From contig NW_026262669.1 of NCBI RefSeq assembly GCF_021869535.1, positions 930,001 through 994,000 of the forward strand: DNA of 64,000 nucleotides. The letters run 5' to 3'. The notes under the pieces are model-generated. The model was not told the origin of the DNA and did no database searches. It worked only from the letters and a program-made list of their open reading frames with translations. Numbering within the stretch: position 1 is the stretch's first letter; every line of letters starts with the position of its first letter. Shown here in pieces: positions 50,846-62,100 of the stretch. Both the position numbers and the translations under genes were made by a program. Source of the stretch: Mytilus californianus (lineage: Eukaryota; Mollusca; Bivalvia; Mytilida; Mytilidae).

Positions 50846-51644
50846 CAACAATATGTAAACAAAACAAACAGACATAATAGGTAAAAATGTAGTGCGTCTG
50901 AAGCGCTTTACTTGATGTTTCGTTCATCACTAATTAACGAAAAAAAGTAAAAGCTGTATCATTCCTAAGGATGATATGGCCAATAAATCCAAAAACAGAA
51001 CAGCCAAAATCCCCTTTCAATGTTGCAACCATAGTCTCTTACTGATTATAAATGCATCAACTGACTGCTTGGTCAATGATACCCTCGGTGACTAATAGTC
51101 CACCAGCGACAACATCGATCAAGTGTTATAACATACACATTCATAGCAGTGAATAAGACATTTTAAAACGTGAGATGTGGTATGATTGACAATGAGCCAG
51201 CTATCTGTTGACATAAAAGAAATTTCATTGTCTTCTCTTAAAAATGTGTAAACTGTCGTGAGTAAATTAACGGTGAACATTGTTTAAACTCAGGTTATGA
51301 ACTATTTTATCGTAAAAACAGCAAATATGTCTTTTGAAAATTGCTGAACGAAACAGTTAACAGTGTCAGATGCATTAAACTTGTCTAAACATGAAAGTTA
51401 TATCAACGAGGAAAAGATTTGTAGGTCAAACAACCATTTCATAGTAGTACAATTTTAAGAAAATGGTCACTTTAACATAACCTAATGTTTCTAAACGTGT
51501 CGGATATTTGAGAAAAACGTTCGAAAAACGAGCGAAAATATCCTCTTGTTTTAACTTTTCTTCACCTTTTTTAACTTTGTTAACTATTCTTTACCTTTTT
51601 TTTAATTTAAGAGTGAATGATAGGTATTTTAATGCAATTTGTAT

Positions 51645-51885
51645 GTAACAAAAAGTAAAATAACAAAACAGAACTCCAAAGAATATTCAAAACTGAAAGT
51701 CTCCTATCACAAACACATCAAACGAATGGCAAAATCAAAAACTCAAACACATCAAACGAATGGATAACAACTGTCACATTCCTGACTTGGTACAGGCATT
51801 TCTGTATGTAGAAAATGGTGGATTAAACCTGGTTTTGTTAACTACATACACATCTCACCTGTATGACAGTCGCTTATAATTTAAT
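51645..51885 (-). repeat. Dispersed repeat G, second copy in unit 1
   Basis: A diverged second copy with an internal duplication of 'acatcaaacgaatgg'. Confidence 0.65.
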
Positions 51886-52565
51886 TATATTGACAACTAT
51901 GGATGACAACTGTTTTTATGGGCTACAATTACCTTCATTTCTAGATATTTCAAAAGTTTACTTTTTGATACTTTCAAAACTATGTATCTTGCATGTAAAT
52001 AAATTATTTCTGCACACAAACACTTTGGTTCTGACTTTAAGGAAGAACCACTAATTATGGGCCACATGAACAATAATATACATGACATTAGTGTAGATGT
52101 TTATACACTAGTATTTACGCATTGTTGTAATATATCTTATAGGTACACTACTTTGAAAATTTTGGAATGAAAGCTTAAGGAGATGAAAAATTACTAAAGG
52201 GGCAATAAAAAAATTAGTACAAGGAATGACTGTAGGACACTTGGTGGAAGTAGTTTTTGAATCACACAAAACTAGTATGAAATCGATAGTGTGTTTAATA
52301 ATAGCACGATATTAAGTATCATGAGTATGGAGGTACGTAACGTTTCAATCAATCAATTTACTTGATGCTAGATTAACAGAATAAAAAACATGTCTAAGGT
52401 AATTATGATTGATTGTTTTAGCATGTGATCTTCTATTGCGTTTTTTGTTGTTGTCTTGTTTGATACTGATTCAAAAATATTTAAAAATGAGGATTAAGGT
52501 TTGAACTCTGTGCAATGATGCTATGATTCAAACCGAGCTTCGCCTTCTACAATGTACATACTCAC

Positions 52566-52655
52566 ATACTCATCTGTACTGTTTACAAAGGCTCCATTCT
52601 GAATCAAAATTTCAGCAATTTCATCGTTCTTTGCTAAATGCAGGGGATTTTCACC
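52566..52655 (-). CDS. Ankyrin-repeat exon (90 nt), unit 1
   Basis: Acceptor TTGTAAAATATAAGAG...CAACAG region ending in AG at 52,657-52,656, donor GTGAGT, 30 codons in phase 0. It encodes GENPLHLAKNDEIAEILIQN and then GAFVNSTDEY. The first helix is three residues shorter than a standard 33-residue repeat, a feature shared with the exons at 48,067 and 53,723. The partner at 62,779 is identical in protein. Confidence 0.85.
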
Positions 52656-53345
52656 CTGTTGTAAAATATAAGAGAAGAACACGCTGTTAATGTAGACATT
52701 TAAAGAACCAATATAGCAGACAAGAATTTTGCTACGTTTAAGAGTCACTGATTTTCTGTTTCAACAGTCAACCCAGATGATGTGCCATATATAACTATGG
52801 TGGAACATCACTATATATGTCTTTATATATAACTTCCTTATACTTTGCTAAAATGTTGATGTGTCCATGTTTTTTTCCAAAAATATGAAAAAAAGTATAG
52901 GTCACCATCATAATTGCAAGCTACAATTGCCCCTTTTTGCTTAATTGAATCATAAAAAAGCTTTTTTGTGAGCATACAGAAATCTATGAGATAGAATTTC
53001 GAAATCAAATATTAGAAGATATTTTTGAATATTATGCTTTCAGGAAATGAAAGAAAAAAATGATGTCATCGAACTTGTTTTCTTGCCAGTAAATTTCCAG
53101 TATATAATGTTTAATATTCGAGTATATAGGTAAGTTGAAATATTGAATCAAACAAAAACAAACAGTTGGTATCTTTTTGTCAAATTCTATTACATTCTGA
53201 AGCGTACATAACGTTTTAAGATGTCTAATATTAAAGTTGTACGCCTGAAAAGGACGTATGACGTTATACTGGTATGTGCAAAAGACTAGATCAGCGATTC
53301 GCGGATTTTTTTATTTAACAATAGAAGTGTAGACCATAACTGAAA

Positions 53346-53510
53346 TAGGTTTAACAACTCGTGAGAAGTGGATATTGCTTGATATCAACTCTCGTTATTT
53401 AATTCAAATATTTATAATAATCTCGTCGAAGGCTCGTTTATTATTACATTGTAATTAAATAACTCGAGATGATATCAAGCGATATCCAATTCTCACTGTT
53501 ATGAAACCTA
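53346..53510. repeat. ~165 bp imperfect palindrome, unit 1
   Basis: The arms 'taggttt' ... 'aaaccta' and 'gatatcaagcgatatcc' with its counterpart fold back around a centre near 53,430. It is duplicated in unit 2 at 63,560-63,725. Confidence 0.7.
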
Positions 53511-53722
53511 TAATTATTATTACAAACACAACACATATTTAATTATAAGTCGGTCAAATTCAGCGGCAAGTCGTGTCGGATGCCTGAAAATCTATCAGTA
53601 GCTGCACTACAGTGTTTTCATAAATTAATCAGCACAAAAAAATCGATAAGGATTTGATATGTTCTCTTCCCATATCACTATCAATTCGAAGGAGAATTAC
53701 CTTCTTCGTAAAATATACTCAA

Positions 53723-53812
53723 ATTGCTATCTCTGCTGTTTACATCGGCTCCATTCTGAATTAACATTTTAGCAACACCTATGTTTCTGGCCAAATGGAG
53801 AGGAGTTTGATT
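53723..53812 (-). CDS. Ankyrin-repeat exon (90 nt) with destroyed donor, unit 1
   Basis: Encodes NQTPLHLARNIGVAKMLIQN and then GADVNSRDSN, clearly an ankyrin repeat. At the place where its sisters have GTGAGT, this exon has TTGAGT, so the invariant donor GT is lost. The acceptor is also weak (GAAAG instead of GACAG). Nearby GT options at 53,718 and 53,700 would leave the exon out of phase. Since neighbouring exons are all phase 0, simple skipping would keep the protein in frame. The same change is present in unit 2, so it predates the duplication. Confidence 0.6.
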
Positions 53813-53864
53813 CTTTCATAAAATAAAACAAGTAAACTGTTTTAAAAGTGTCTAAAATCTCGAG

Positions 53865-54640
53865 AATAAACCAACAGTGAAATGTGCGTAAACTCTGTTA
53901 AAGGAACATTCTCTTGTGGTTTAGGCATGTTAAGGACGTGTGACGTCATACTGGTATGTGTAAAAGACTAGATCTGCGACTCGCGGAAATTTTAATATAT
54001 CAGTAGCTGCACTGAATATACAGTTAGTTTAAAACTCTTATACGGCAATTGTAACCTCCAACCAGCTGGATGTTAAGTACACTTACTGCAATCAACAGTT
54101 GACAACGGTAATGGTTATATAACATTCTAGTGTTTAAAAAAGTGGATTATTAAAAAGAACCACTCTCGAACCATTTGAGTGTATAACCCTTTTGTATTAT
54201 ATAGTCTGTCTCATGTATGTATGCTAAGTATTCCAGCTACATGTAAGTATGACGATGACATTACAGTGTTTGTACACTATAGAACAAAACATTAAAACAA
54301 TATATACGACAAGTTAGACAATTTCATAATAGCCATAGCAAATTCCTATTGTTTTATGCAATGTGCATGTTCTCATATTGTACGGTGTGCTAAAATATGA
54401 TGTAATAAAGCTGTCTTTATTATGCCAAAAAAAGAGAAAACGCCACACTTATTTGAATACTATCGCCTGTTAAATAAAACTTTCGGAATATAAAAGAACC
54501 ATTAACATTCTGAAAACAATAGCAGGCTACCATTGTGGTGATACAATAATACAAGATAAATACCTTCCCAATTTTCATAATGCTTGATTCGTTAACAAGT
54601 TAATTACACACAGATCTGTGCAATTCGTTCTTTCATATAT
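53865..54640 (-). repeat. Intron segment shared with 31,790-32,510
   Basis: Shares 'accaacagtgaa', 'ggcaattgtaacct' and 'acaatagcaggctaccat'-type blocks with the 32 kb copies. It marks an older round of duplication at this locus. Confidence 0.6.
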
Positions 54641-54961
54641 ATTTCAATGCAGAAAATTAGAAAAGAAAGAAGAACTCAAACAAACATATTTCGCTTTAAT
54701 ATCTATATATTAACATGCTTAATTTAATTTACAGTTCACAAAACATAAACAGATCCCCCTCTCCCCCCCCCCCCAAACCCCCCTCCACCAAAATCAGCAT
54801 GCGACATGCATCTTAACAACGAATATAAGATTCAAAGCTGCGCGGTGGTTTTTTTGAAAAATGACAATAAAGGACACCACACCAAGATACAGTTGAAAAG
54901 TTATATGTATAAATTAAAAAATAAAAACAAAAAAAAATAACTGACAGGTATGATCCTTTAC

Positions 54962-55060
54962 CTCGTTCTTCCTTGCATTTACATCTGCATGAGCAATTAT
55001 TAATTCAGTGACGATTTGAAGATCATCAGCTTCTGTTGCCAAATGAAGAGCAGTCCTCAT
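54962..55060 (-). CDS. Ankyrin-repeat exon (99 nt), unit 2
   Basis: Partner of 48,689-48,787 with the same acceptor and donor. Encodes MRTALHLATEADDLQIVTEL and then IIAHADVNARKNE. The three differences from unit 1 are all amino-acid changing. Confidence 0.8.
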
Positions 55061-55603
55061 CTGAAATATAGATTAGTTTGTAATAATATATATAATCAGA
55101 TAAGGGATTGGCTCTCTCACACATGTCTGTAGTAACGCTGCCTAAATTATCTATTAGCTGATTGACCTCAAGCTTTCCATCAGAGTACACCAATACATCT
55201 CCATAAGTTGTGTCGATGGTGTTGCTCCTGTCAAGTACACATCCGTTTCAACACTATGCCTTCATTTAACAGTACGTTTTCAAGATGTTTCGTTACATAA
55301 TTTAATGTTCAACGGATGCTATTTTCATAGCAAAGTACAATCTTATTTGTATTGAGCACATATCAAGTGATTCGTTGATTGCTAGCCTTCAAAGGTGAGG
55401 TAGTGAGATTACATACATACTTCCGTATTTTCAGTAAATCATCTCAATGAGCCTTTAACACTCAAACTCAGAAAGCAGAAAATCGTTATATTTTAGACCG
55501 AATTATCGAGTCTCATTTCAACACTTGTAAACCGATGTTGACAAGAAACAGCCGAGTTTACATTTACACCTCTTAAAAGACATAACAAACTTATTTTTTA
55601 TAG

Positions 55604-55715
55604 TTTCGGTTTTGCTCATTGTTGAAGGCCGTATAGTGACCTATAGTTGTAATCTTTTATGTCATTTGGTCTTTTGTGGAGAGATGTCTCATTGGCAATT
55701 CTACAACATCTACAT
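55604..55715 (+). repeat. Dispersed repeat A copy in intron, unit 2
   Basis: Partner of 49,330-49,442. Confidence 0.65.
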
Positions 55716-56764
55716 TATATTTATATCAATAATTAATTATAAAATCATGTTCAGTCTCCAGATTTATCTATTGCAGTAAATGAAGTACTGTTCAGTCTAT
55801 TTGCTTGCAGTTATGAAGGATATATTCAGTCTGTGTTACCTGAACAAATTACCAACACACGTAATTATCTAAAGCAGTTTAGGGTTATATTAAAGACCAC
55901 ATTCGACAATTTTATCTAAATTGAGTATGAAAGTTCAGGCTTAGCACATACAGGAAAAAAGATTCAAAAACTCAACTGAAATCTAAAACGGTATAATAAA
56001 AATAAAAAGAAATACAAGTAATAACGTATTAAAATTCTTCCTTATCAAAAATAATAACGTTGGTTGCTGTACTTAATTAGAAATATGATACCGCAGCTGC
56101 ATTATTTTTTATTATATTTTGCTGTAGTATTTGAAAGAAGTATTGATTGGACAGCAGCAGTTCAAACATGCATCTACCACTTTTATCAACAGCCAAATAA
56201 TCATAAAAAAAAATATTTGAAGGGACAATTCCAATATTTGTTGGTTAATAAACAATATCACAAAATACTTCAAAAACAAAGCCTGATACGAAAAGACACT
56301 TTTAATTTGATTTCTGCAAACGAGAACATACATACAACAAAACCTTATAACTTTATATGTGTTATTACATTTATGATGTTAACACGTTATTTATTATATA
56401 TAAGTTAAAATTGATTGAATTATAAAGTGAATAAAAACAGTCACAGAATAATACTCTAATTCGCCTGTTGACTCTTTTTTCGTACCTCTTTTTCAGGGAC
56501 GCGCTTTTTGGCTTATGTTTGTCTCCATGTCTTTGTTGCTTTCAAATGGTATTAAAATGTATGTATGAATGTTTAGATTCAAAGATGTTCGTTTCTCTGT
56601 TACCAAATAACAAGCTTTAAAAAAAAAAAGATTGTACTTTTATAGTTTATAAATAACAGAAATAAAAAAAGCAGACACAATGGAAGGTCTGTGTCTTTGT
56701 TTTTTAGATAAAAGCCATTGAAAATTTGCTAATGATTGCTTCTTTCAATATTTAAAATACCTAC

Positions 56765-56863
56765 ATCGTTGGTCCTAGCATTTACATTTGCATTTTTTCT
56801 GATCAGGACTTTTGTCGTTTTAAATTGGCCGCTGTATGCTGCTTTGTGAAGAGGTGTCCATCC
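56765..56863 (-). CDS. Ankyrin-repeat exon (99 nt), unit 2
   Basis: Partner of 50,492-50,590. Encodes GWTPLHKAAYSGQFKTTKVL and then IRKNANVNARTND. The acceptor is TTCAAG instead of TTGTAG, still AG but with a purine at the preferred pyrimidine place, so splicing may be weaker here than in unit 1. The retroelement lies in the intron just upstream of this exon in transcription order. Confidence 0.85.
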
Positions 56864-56904
56864 CTTGAACGTAAATAAAACATTTGTTTGTAAAAAGTAA
56901 AACA

Positions 56905-57115
56905 ACAAAAATACCAAGCTACAAGGAAAATTCAAAACGGAAAGTCCCTTAACAATTGGCAAAATCAAAAGGTCAAACACATCCAACAAATGGAAAGCAA
57001 CTGTCATATTCTTGACTTGATACAGGCATATATGTAGAAAATGGTGGATTAAACCTAGTTTTAAAGCTAGCTTAACCTTTCACTTGTATGACAGTCGCAT
57101 CAAATTCTATTATAA
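56905..57115 (-). repeat. Dispersed repeat G in intron, unit 2
   Basis: Partner of 50,635-50,845. Confidence 0.65.
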
Positions 57116-57726
57116 TGACGACAATGTGTAAACAAAACAAACAGACATAAAAGGTAAAAATGTAGTGCGTCTGAAGCGCTTTACTTGATGTTTCGTTCAT
57201 CACTAATTAACGAAAAAAAGTAAAAGCTGTATCATTCTTAAGGATGACATGGCCAATGAATCCAAAAAATAACAGCAAAAATTCCCTGTCAATGTTGCAA
57301 CCATTAGTCTCTTACTGATTCTAAATGCATCACCGGTAAATCAACTGACTGCTTGGTCAATGATACCCTCGGTGACTAACAGTCCACCAGCGACAACATC
57401 GATCAAGTGTTATAACATACACATATAATATAATATACTAGATTATGGAGTGTGTGTCCGAGCGATAACTTCTCTAGTTCATTACTTTAGGAATATTTAT
57501 CAAAAAGTAGTATTTCAATATTCAGCCCCATTCTACTATTTAGTCAGACGTCAGTCGCTACCCTGATATACCCTTTCTTTTTCGGGTAATTGATACGGAT
57601 AGCGTTTGACATCTTTAGCCGAACAGATTAATCATTTTTACATAATTTAATTCATTGTATGCTGGTTCATATTCTGGACGCCAGTCTTTGCTCCTTTCTA
57701 ATATAATTCACAAACAAAAAACAAAT

Positions 57727-60700
57727 ATGAAGCTTAGAAATGGAAAAATATTAAATACTAAACTCGTTCAAAGGGTATCTACACGTCTCAATCTTCAAAA
57801 TCGCTTATCTAAAAATACTACCATCGCTAACATTTTTAACAATAAAAATCGTGGTTACCCTTCTATCGATAAGTGTCATGCCAAAAAATGACTTACATGT
57901 CCCCGTCTTTCCAACAACAATACGGTAAGGTCCACGTTTAATGGTCGCACATTTTCTTTAAATTTTGAAACTGATATAACTTGAAAAACAAACAGTATAA
58001 TTTATTTACTCACATGAAACAAACCGGGATGCGGTATTCAGTACGTAGGTGAAACTGGACGATATTTATCTAAACGCACTCAAGAACATCTGTATCGTTT
58101 TAAAAGACCCAATAAATTCAAAAGTATCATTTATCAACACCTTAAGAAGCACAATCATCCTATTAAATATTTAGCAGTTCAACCTTTAGAAGTAGTAAAT
58201 AAGCAGCCTGGTGAATCTCATTCAAAGTTTGTACGATCGCGGAAAGTAATTGAATTAAATTGGATTAAAAAATTACAGACAGTCTACCATCTCGGTCTTA
58301 ATGATAATATCATGGGAATTGGTAATATATCAAGAACCGATTCTGTTAACATTTTGGATATAGTTTCTAAAACTGTTCGTAAAAACCGTTCTCATGGTCG
58401 TAGAAAAAATCGCAATCAAAGAAAATTTCGGACCAATCATACCAATATTTCGGACCTAATTTCTATTTCAAAAAACAACGGCAGACATTATCTGTTAACA
58501 AAGCTCTGTTCATTACCGGTTAATAAGTTAAATAAAATTTTAGAGGATTGCAACACAATTTCATATAGCAGTCCTAAGTATGAAATCGTTCAAATTATAA
58601 TGGCATATTGTTATTCTAAACTGTTTCCCAAAATTGATCGCCCTGAAGATCATAAAAAACAGTTTATCAAAATAAAGTATGTCAATAAAGGTTTTGATTT
58701 TGTAAATATTGCCGGTATTTTTAACGACCATTCTTTTAAAGAACAAATTCCGGGATATTTTGATAATACTGAGCTCCCTCTTATTTGTTATATTTACAAG
58801 AAATCTACCCGGAAATTTGTGTTTAATCATAGCCAATTATGTAAAGATGTTAATATCAGTGAAAATACACCTACTTCATGTAATTGCAGTAATTCCGAAT
58901 ACATTTATGGACCCATTTCCCATGTTATAACAGGAGATCTTAACATCGTTCAAGACCGAGAGTTAAAATCATTCCTCAGTAAAGGACCTAAATATCGTCC
59001 CCCGTCAATTATTAATTGGAATGAGTCTCGTAATATCATCCACGACTCACTCCATACTTACTGTTTGAAATGGATAAAACGGGAAAAAGCCGACAAAAAA
59101 TCTTTGGACTCTTTTTTTAAATCAGTAATGAACATAGTTGATATACGTATTCAACATTTTAAAGAACATTTTACTCTTAACAATAACCACAATAAACCTA
59201 TTTCTCGTATCAAACATAAACTAAAAGAACTAGCCAAGGAATTTGTTTTTGTCCCGGCCGATAAAGCTGCTAATAATATTATTATTGTTTGACGTAAATT
59301 TTACATTGAGGTTCTGAAAAAAGAAATCACCAATTCACCAACATTCCAACTGACTCCATTTTCAGAAAACGACATCTGTAACAAACATAAACTTTTAGCT
59401 ACCGCTTTACAAGCAGAACCAAATACAATGAAAGTCCCAACTACGTATTGGCTTCCGAAGCTACACAAAACACCTTACAAATATAGATTCATTTCGTCTT
59501 CAAGCCATTGTTCCACTACTAAATTGTCTATTCTTCTTACCAGTACACTTGGTACAATCAAAAACCTGATAATAAATTGTTCAAATAAGGCATTCGAAAA
59601 TAGTGGAATTAATTACTTTTGGAGTGTCAAGAACTCGTTGGAAGTACTTGATAAATTGCATGCATATATTGGTGATTTTGAATCTGTTCAAAGTTTTGAT
59701 TTTTCTACCCTATATACCACATTGCCTCATATTCTCATTAAGAAAAAATTCACACACCTAATTAAATGGGCATTTAAAAAGTCAGAATGTGAATATATAT
59801 GTTCAAACTCTTATAGGTCATTTTTTAGTAGCAATAAACAAAAAAACTATGTCAATTGGACATGCTTTGATACTATATATGCCCTTGAATTTTTACTAGA
59901 TAACATTTTTGTTCGCTTTGGAGATTCCGTATATCGTCAGGTTATCGGAATTCCAATGGGGACTAACTGTGCACCACTTATTGCGGACCTTTTTTTGTAT
60001 TGCTATGAGTTACAATTTATGACAAAAATCAGCAAAGACCCATCGAAACAACATCTGATACACAAATTTAATAATACTTTTAGATATTTGGATGATATTT
60101 TGGCTCTCAATAATGACGATTTCAGTATGTATACTAAAGAAATTTATCCTGTTGAACTTACTTTAAATAAAGCTAATACTAACAATGACCACTGCTCTTT
60201 CCTCGATCTTGATATCTATATCATTAACGGAAAGCTTAATACTAAAATATATGATAAAAGAGATGATTTTTCATTTCCTATCGTTAATTATCCATTTTTA
60301 GATGGTGACGTTCCCTTGTCACCATCTTACGGTGTTTATATATCTCAACTTGTACGATTCGCTCGTGTATGTAACAATGTTTAAGATTTTAACGAGAGAA
60401 ATTTATGTATAACTGAAAAATTATTACACCAGGGTTTTTGATATCACAAACTAGTCAAAACATTTACTAAATTTTATCATCGGTATAAGGACATCATTCG
60501 TAAATATAGCTCAACATGCAGACTTCTTATACGTTCAGGTATTTCACATCCAATTTTTTATGGAAATATTCTTTATAAAGCACAAAAATGTCAGTATTCA
60601 CATCTGAAGCTAACAAAACCTTTAAATAGACTCATTAAGAAGGGATATAGTTACGATACTGTTGTCAGGTCATTAAAGATTGCATATTTTGGCGTTAATA

Positions 60701-60735
60701 TTGATTCACTTATAGGGTCTTTGCATCGGCACTAA
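57727..60735 (+). CDS. Naiad-type PLE polyprotein: GIY-YIG endonuclease plus reverse transcriptase, with in-frame UGA at cysteine positions
   Basis: A single frame of 1,002 codons starts at MKLRNGK and ends SLIGSLHRH-TAA. In order: a cysteine-rich region (residues 50-102); GIY-YIG nuclease (IIYLLT 91-96, QYVGET 105-110, later VIELNWIKKL); a Cys-Asn-Cys linker motif (385-387) before HVITGDLNIV; and a reverse transcriptase with PADKAANN, YWLPKLHK, motif A SFDFSTLYTTLPH (Asp658), motif B GIPMGTNCAPLIADLF and motif C YLDD (787-790). In-frame TGA codons are at residues 55 (57,889), 86 (57,982), 97 (58,015) and 522 (59,290). The family, as I know it, has Cys at each. This suggests selenocysteine, reported for some clam Naiads. 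A TAA at residue 886 (60,382) is a true nonsense change, and a TGA at 905 (60,439) sits where I expect Arg. No frameshift occurs. This copy is probably recently disabled at its C-terminus. Confidence 0.8.
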
Positions 60736-60793
60736 ACACATTTATTTAAAAACCAGTTGTTGGCATGACACGGGTTATGTTCTTCTCATATAT

Positions 60794-60855
60794 GTTATGA
60801 TGGTATGATACTAAACCCCTAACGGGAAGGATTGTTCCTGATATTCATATGATGA
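60794..60855 (+). promoter_or_regulatory. Candidate SECIS element in the PLE 3' region
   Basis: ATGA at 60,806-60,809 is followed by 12 nt, AA in a predicted apical loop (60,822-60,823), 16 nt and TGAT at 60,840-60,843. This matches the order and roughly the spacing of a eukaryotic SECIS quartet and loop. Flanking bases can pair as a lower helix (TGGT with ATT, then GTATTGT with TATGATG-type pairs, several of them G-U). The upper helix here has an A-A mismatch, but in the copy at 45,397-45,434 the same positions pair as AAACCC with GGGTTT. It lies about 60 nt after the stop codon. This was assessed by eye only. Confidence 0.45.
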
Positions 60856-61859
60856 AGACATAATCTTTCAATCAGTTTAATTGAAGTCTGGAGCTGGCTT
60901 GTCAGTTAACTGCTAGCAGTCTGTTGTTATTTATGTATTATTGTCATTTTGTTAATTTTCTTTGGTTACATCTTCTGACATCAGACTCGGACTTCTCTTG
61001 AACTGAATTTTAATGTGCGTATTGTTATGCGTTTACTTTTCTACATTGGCTAGAGGTATAGGGAGAGGGTTGAGATCTCATAAACATGTTTAACCCCGCC
61101 GCATTTTTGCGCCTGTCCCAAGTCAGGAGCCTCTAGCCTTTGTTAGTCTTGTATTATTTTTAATTTTAGTTTCTTGTGTACAATTTGGAGTTTAGTATGG
61201 CGTTCATTATCACTGAACTAGTATATATATTTGTTTAGGGGCCAGCTGAAGGATGCCTCCGGGTGCGGGAATTTCTCGCTGCATTGAAGACCTGTTGGTG
61301 ACCTTCTGCTGTTGTCTGTTCTATGGTCGGGTTGTTGTCTCTTTGACACATTCCCCATTTCCATTCTCAATTTTACATTCATAGCAGTGAATAAGACATT
61401 TTAAAACGTGAGATGTGGTATGATTGACAATGTGCCAGCTATCTGTTGACATAAAAGAAAATTCATTGTCTTCTCTTAAAAATGTGTAAACTGTCGTGAG
61501 TAAATTAACGGTGAACATTGTTTAAACTCAGGTTATGAACTATTTTATCGTAAACACAGCAGATATGTCTTTTGAAAATTGTTGAACGAAACAGTTAACA
61601 GTGTCAGATGCATTAAACTTGTCTAAACATGAAAGCTATATCAACGAGGAAAAGATTTGTAGGTCAAACAACCATTTCATAGTAGTACAATTTTAAGAAA
61701 ATGGTCACTTTAACATAACCTAATGTTTCTAAACGTGTCGGATATTTGAGAAATCCTCTTGTTTTAACTTTTCGTCACCTTTTTTTAATTTTGTTAACTA
61801 TTCTTTACCTTTTTTTAATTTAAGAGTGAATGATAGGTATTCTAATGCAATTTGTATGT

Positions 61860-62100
61860 AACAAAAGGTAAAATAACAAAACAGAACTCCAAAGAATATT
61901 CAAAACTGAAAGTCTCCTATCACAAACACATCAAACGAAAGGCAAAATCAAAAACTCAAACACATCAAACGAATGGATAACAACTGTCACATTCCTGACT
62001 TGGTACAGGCATTTCTGTATGTAGAAAATGGTGGATTAAACCTGGTTTTGTTAACTACATACACATCTCACCTGTATGACAGTCGCTTATAATTTAATTA
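61860..62100 (-). repeat. Dispersed repeat G, second copy in unit 2
   Basis: Partner of 51,645-51,885, nearly identical. Confidence 0.65.

Larger units (their letters stand above)
48458..54730. repeat. Tandem segmental duplication, unit 1 (6.27 kb)
   Basis: From 48,458 the sequence is almost identical to the sequence from 54,731 onward. The match runs through exons, introns and repeats; opposite 51,140 it is interrupted in unit 2 by the 3.95 kb retroelement, then continues to the end of the window. Each unit holds four ankyrin exons. Confidence 0.9.
57425..61374 (+). mobile_element. Near full-length Naiad-type Penelope-like retrotransposon (3.95 kb)
   Basis: Boundaries come from comparing the two tandem units: unit 1 reads 'catacacattcatagcag' without a break, unit 2 has the element between 'catacacat' and 'acattcatagcag', giving a 4-bp duplication ACAT. 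The element starts in an AT microsatellite-like run (ATAATATAATAT), has a ~300 bp leader, one long reading frame (57,727-60,735) and a ~640 bp 3' region ending 'ccattctcaattttac'. The N-terminal GIY-YIG nuclease and C-terminal reverse transcriptase give the permuted order of the Naiad clade. It lies in antisense to the ankyrin gene, within an intron, and is absent from unit 1, so it probably inserted after the duplication. Confidence 0.85.

Noticed and set aside
51863-52054. 63-codon frame conserved in both tandem units (also 62,076-62,267)
   Set aside because: Identity reflects the recent duplication. Overlapping frames on both strands are equally open, and no splice sites or motifs support coding.
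57655-57726. Earlier start for the PLE frame
   Set aside because: The upstream extension lacks an in-frame ATG; the ATG at 57,727 (MKLRNGK) is the first good start.
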